Positions 60,963 through 64,000 of a stretch of DNA of 64,000 nt are shown here, in pieces; the first letter of the stretch is position 1; each line of letters starts with the position of its first letter. The notes below the pieces were generated by a model. It saw only the letters and a program-made list of their open reading frames with translations. It ran no database searches and was not told the origin of the DNA. The stretch comes from Himantopus leucocephalus (Eukaryota; Chordata; Aves; Charadriiformes; Recurvirostridae): assembly GCA_003993805.1 (NCBI GenBank), contig RSEF01000003.1, forward strand, positions 65,511,749-65,575,748, given 5' to 3'. A program made the translations under genes and the position numbers.

Positions 60963-63653
60963 GACAGAAAAGACTTAACGTGATATCAATTTAAAACAAA
61001 AATGATAGAATGGAGTGGTTAATACCGAACAGATCAGTACGGGAAGGTTTCTTGAAAGAGCTTGATCATTGGCTAGAATTTGTAGAGGACAGTTCTTCAC
61101 AGAGAAGAAGGAGCTATTCAAAACGTAAGGGACATGAAAGGAATTAAGCCAATAGTGAAGGGATTAAGAAAACAGCAGGAAAGAGGATTGTAAGAAAAAT
61201 ACATCTGCATGGTGTAACTAAAAGAAAATAAGAACAGGCATAGAGACAGAAAGGAAACTGGAAAGATCAAGTATTCAAGGGCAGGATGTCATAGTATGAA
61301 GAACTTATTTACATAGAATATTGCCTAAGAAATAAGACCAAGATTTTAAACCTAATTTATTTGGAGGTAGTTTGCTTTCATTGATTTACAAAGTTAGATG
61401 CTTAAATTTCTTAAATTACAGCTTTAGGGATAGTAGGAATTTGATGAGTCTGTGTTCAAGGTGTGGTTTTGATGTTGTGTGCTCTGTTTTGTATGAGGCT
61501 CCACAGTGAGAATGAGGATTAAAAAGAGATGCTGAATGTCTTTTATGTGGACACCATCCCTTGAGCACAGGATAAGGTGGGGGTGAAAACATGTGATTAT
61601 GTGGTAAATGACTACCATAATGATGCATAAAGGACCTGAATTAAGGTTACAATAGCAAATAATAAATAGAATCTACAGCTCTTCAGCAATGCCTTTTCAG
61701 GTTTACTTTTTAAACAGTTCTTGGGATACGCTATTCTGTAGAGGTGCATTAATTTCACAGAACTAGAAAAGGTTCTCAGGTTGTGAGGAAAATGCCAAGT
61801 GTCTGTTATACAGCTCATGCAGAAACTGTACCTATACAGCGATTCAGTGGCATAATTCTTTTAATGGATTGATAAAATAACACAAATTTAATCTTAAACT
61901 TTGGTCACAATTGTTAACAAAATGTTAACTCAGTTTTGTTCTTGTTATGCTGAATTTAAATGACAGTTTTACAAAAATAAATATGTATTAATATTCTAAT
62001 TTTAGATGGTACGGTAAAAAAACTATCAAGGCAAATATACTGCCCTTTAATCCAGCAACCCACATATTAATAGCACACACAAAGACTAATAAACAGTCTG
62101 ACATGACTGAGAAATTCAGTGATGTAGGTGAGTGGACAGTGGATAAATACTAACATTTTCCTCCACTTCCTTATGAAATGAATTGTGAAGAGGAAAAGAT
62201 CAAGAGTTTACTAATTGGAAATGTTACATCCAGATGAAGTAATCTGCCACTTACAGTGAGGGATAGAAAAGCAATAAGCGTATCTACAGGTAAAAGGTGA
62301 AGTTGATGGCTATAATTCAAGTTGAGATAGTTGTTGAGGAAAAAAAAAAAAGTCATGATAATGAAGACCAGCAGACATAAGCAATTCCTTATGTAGCACA
62401 TAAAATTATTATTTCCACTTCTTTAGAAATAACTGAGGTGTACAACATGAAAACCACGCTAGATATTTTTGTACATATGTTCCACAGCATAATAGGTTTT
62501 TTACTTTGCCTTCAGGAAAGAAAATGTGTCTTCATCAGAACTGCAATTTTCTGTGTTTATTTATAGTCCCACAGGCCCAACTGTATTGCTTCATCGGCAA
62601 GTTCTGCTCCCTCAGTTCTCATCCATGCCCTCTCTATTCAAGAATTAATTCTTTAGAGGAAGAGTTTCTTCATTTATTATATGTCTTCAAGGTATCCTGT
62701 ACCAGAAGATACAGGTCTAATTTATATGCATGGCATTATTGTCATCTGTCTGTGCATTTTCTCTAGTGTTATCCGTGGAAACTGTTACTTTTAGGAGTAG
62801 TTGCAGTTAACAGAGAAGATGACTTGGTGTTGTGATGCTTACAGTCATTTGGAAACAAAATATTTTACTCCCATTCTTGCTGAGACACTTTAGACCTTGA
62901 AGGATGATGAGGTGAAACCTAGTCCTGTGACTTTCCTCACAGTCTTTTGCATTTAATTTTTTGATACAAAGTTCAAATATGTGAAAATATGTGATAAATA
63001 GTGAAAACACAATCTCACAACGCAGACATCCATCACTGTAAGTATATATGAAAAAAGAAAGAGCTGCAAAACGTGCCATTGCCCTTTGCTTTTACAGGCG
63101 AACAAATGCTCTGAGGTGCTAGGCTTGGCTGTATTTTCCAACAGAGATTAAATGTCAGCACTTCTTCAGATTAGAATAAACAGTATGCAGTAATTAAATG
63201 AAAGTAATAGAAAATTTTACAGGTGGTTAAATCAGAATAAGCAGAGAAAACAAAAGGTGCAGAAAACAGCTGAATAGACCTCTGTTTTTCCTTAATATAA
63301 AACTACCATACTCTGCTCTCTAGATTAGAAATACATCAAGTTTCATAGGTGGTTTCTCTCTTCTGTTTTTCCCCATCAGCAATGATCTTTCTTCAAGAAC
63401 TCAATAAAAAAAAGATATAATTCTGTTTCTTTTTATCTCATCTTTTCATGATTTTTTTTAAAACCACTGCTCCTTTGGGAAGTGACAGTGTCCAATGCCA
63501 AAGAGCATTTCTGATCAAATATAAATACCAAATGTTGGGCCATTTGAGTCTCAGTGCTTGAAGAGTTACCATATGATATCCTCATAATATTTTCACATCT
63601 TGTGCAAGTACTGGTCAAAGCACATGACAAATGAAATGTTTTATTCATAATGG

Positions 63654-63950
63654 CATCATAGAATAATTTAGGTCAGAAGGGGCTTCAGGAGGTCTCCAGT
63701 CCAAACTCCTGCTCAAATTCAGGTCAGCTGTGAGGTCAGACAAGGTTGCTCAGGGCTCTTTCCAGTTGAGGCTGAAAAAACTCCAAAGAAGGAGACTACA
63801 CAACCCATCTGGGCAACCTGCTCCACTGCTGGACTGTCTTCATAGGAAGAAAGTTTCTCTTTGTAGCCAGTCTGAACCTTTCATGTTTCATTTTATGCCT
63901 GATGCCTCTTGACTTCCCATCGTGCACCACAGTGAAGAGCCTGGATTCAT
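63654..63950 (-). mobile_element. CR1 3' fragment of about 300 bp
   Basis: The plus strand begins catagaataatttaggtcag and continues through gggcaacctgctccactgc and gtttctctttgtagccagtc, the reverse complement of the CR1 C-terminal coding region and 3' UTR. It is clearly diverged. A short open frame on the opposite strand (63730-63912) is only its shadow. Confidence 0.85.
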
Positions 63951-63960
63951 CTGCTTGATA

Positions 63961-64000
63961 ATAGAATCATAGAATTGTTGAGGTTGGAAGGGACCTTTAA
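63961..64000 (-). mobile_element. CR1 3' end, cut by the window edge
   Basis: The window closes on atagaatcatagaattgttg then aggttggaagggaccttt, a fresh CR1 3' terminus placed right next to the previous fragment. The remainder lies outside the window. It looks younger than the neighbouring piece. Confidence 0.88.

Larger units (their letters stand above)
55969..63653. other. DNA upstream of the SLC32-like gene, promoter not identified
   Basis: The 700 bases above the start codon are AT-rich and CpG-poor, with no visible CpG island or convincing TATA-initiator pair. Further up are CR1 pieces at 59093 and 60222, the TTTG microsatellite, the AT-rich hairpin at 58350 and an old repeat at 60903. 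No second gene is recognised. Confidence 0.55.

Noticed and set aside
63730..63912. Plus-strand open frame near the right end
   Set aside because: It is antisense to a CR1 3' fragment.

Overview
The window reads as AT-rich, gene-poor nuclear DNA from a bird. The evidence is repeat content: several CR1 LINE 3' ends with the ATGATTCT-type octamer tail, one longer CR1 copy with a decayed reverse transcriptase, two solo LTRs that resemble LTR families known from neoavian birds, and older diverged sauropsid-type repeats. Nothing prokaryotic is present (no operons, CRISPR or IS elements). Family assignments rest on recognition by eye, without a database search.

One protein-coding gene is supported, on the minus strand. 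Exon 1 (55968 down to 55660, 103 codons) ends in CAG followed by a GT donor. Exon 2 (30740 down to 29589, 383 codons plus stop) starts directly after a long pyrimidine tract and CAG acceptor. Joined in phase 0 they encode 486 residues across a 24,919-bp intron. The product is an SLC32/VGAT-type vesicular amino acid transporter of the AAAP superfamily. It looks too diverged from the very conserved SLC32A1 to be that gene, so I read it as a second, intact SLC32 paralog. This is the most interesting object in the window.

Layout: 1-28.6 kb lies downstream of the gene and holds no supported gene, only repeats (a CR1 tail at 14.6 kb, a decayed CR1/L3-like LINE at 17.0-18.2 kb, a GT/CG microsatellite at 12.0 kb, hairpin-type ancient repeats) and some possible conserved noncoding stretches. 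28.6-30.7 kb is the 3' UTR and exon 2. 30.7-55.7 kb is the intron, carrying a sense CR1 (46.9-48.4 kb), an antisense LTR abutting it (48.4-49.0 kb) and a sense solo LTR (49.5-50.0 kb). 55.7-56.0 kb is coding exon 1. 56-64 kb is upstream DNA with four CR1 pieces. The promoter and any 5' noncoding exon were not identified, and no CpG island is visible near exon 1.

Smaller structural signals include a 13-bp-arm perfect hairpin at 9052-9078, a perfect 20-bp palindrome at 36792-36811, and short exact tandem duplications.
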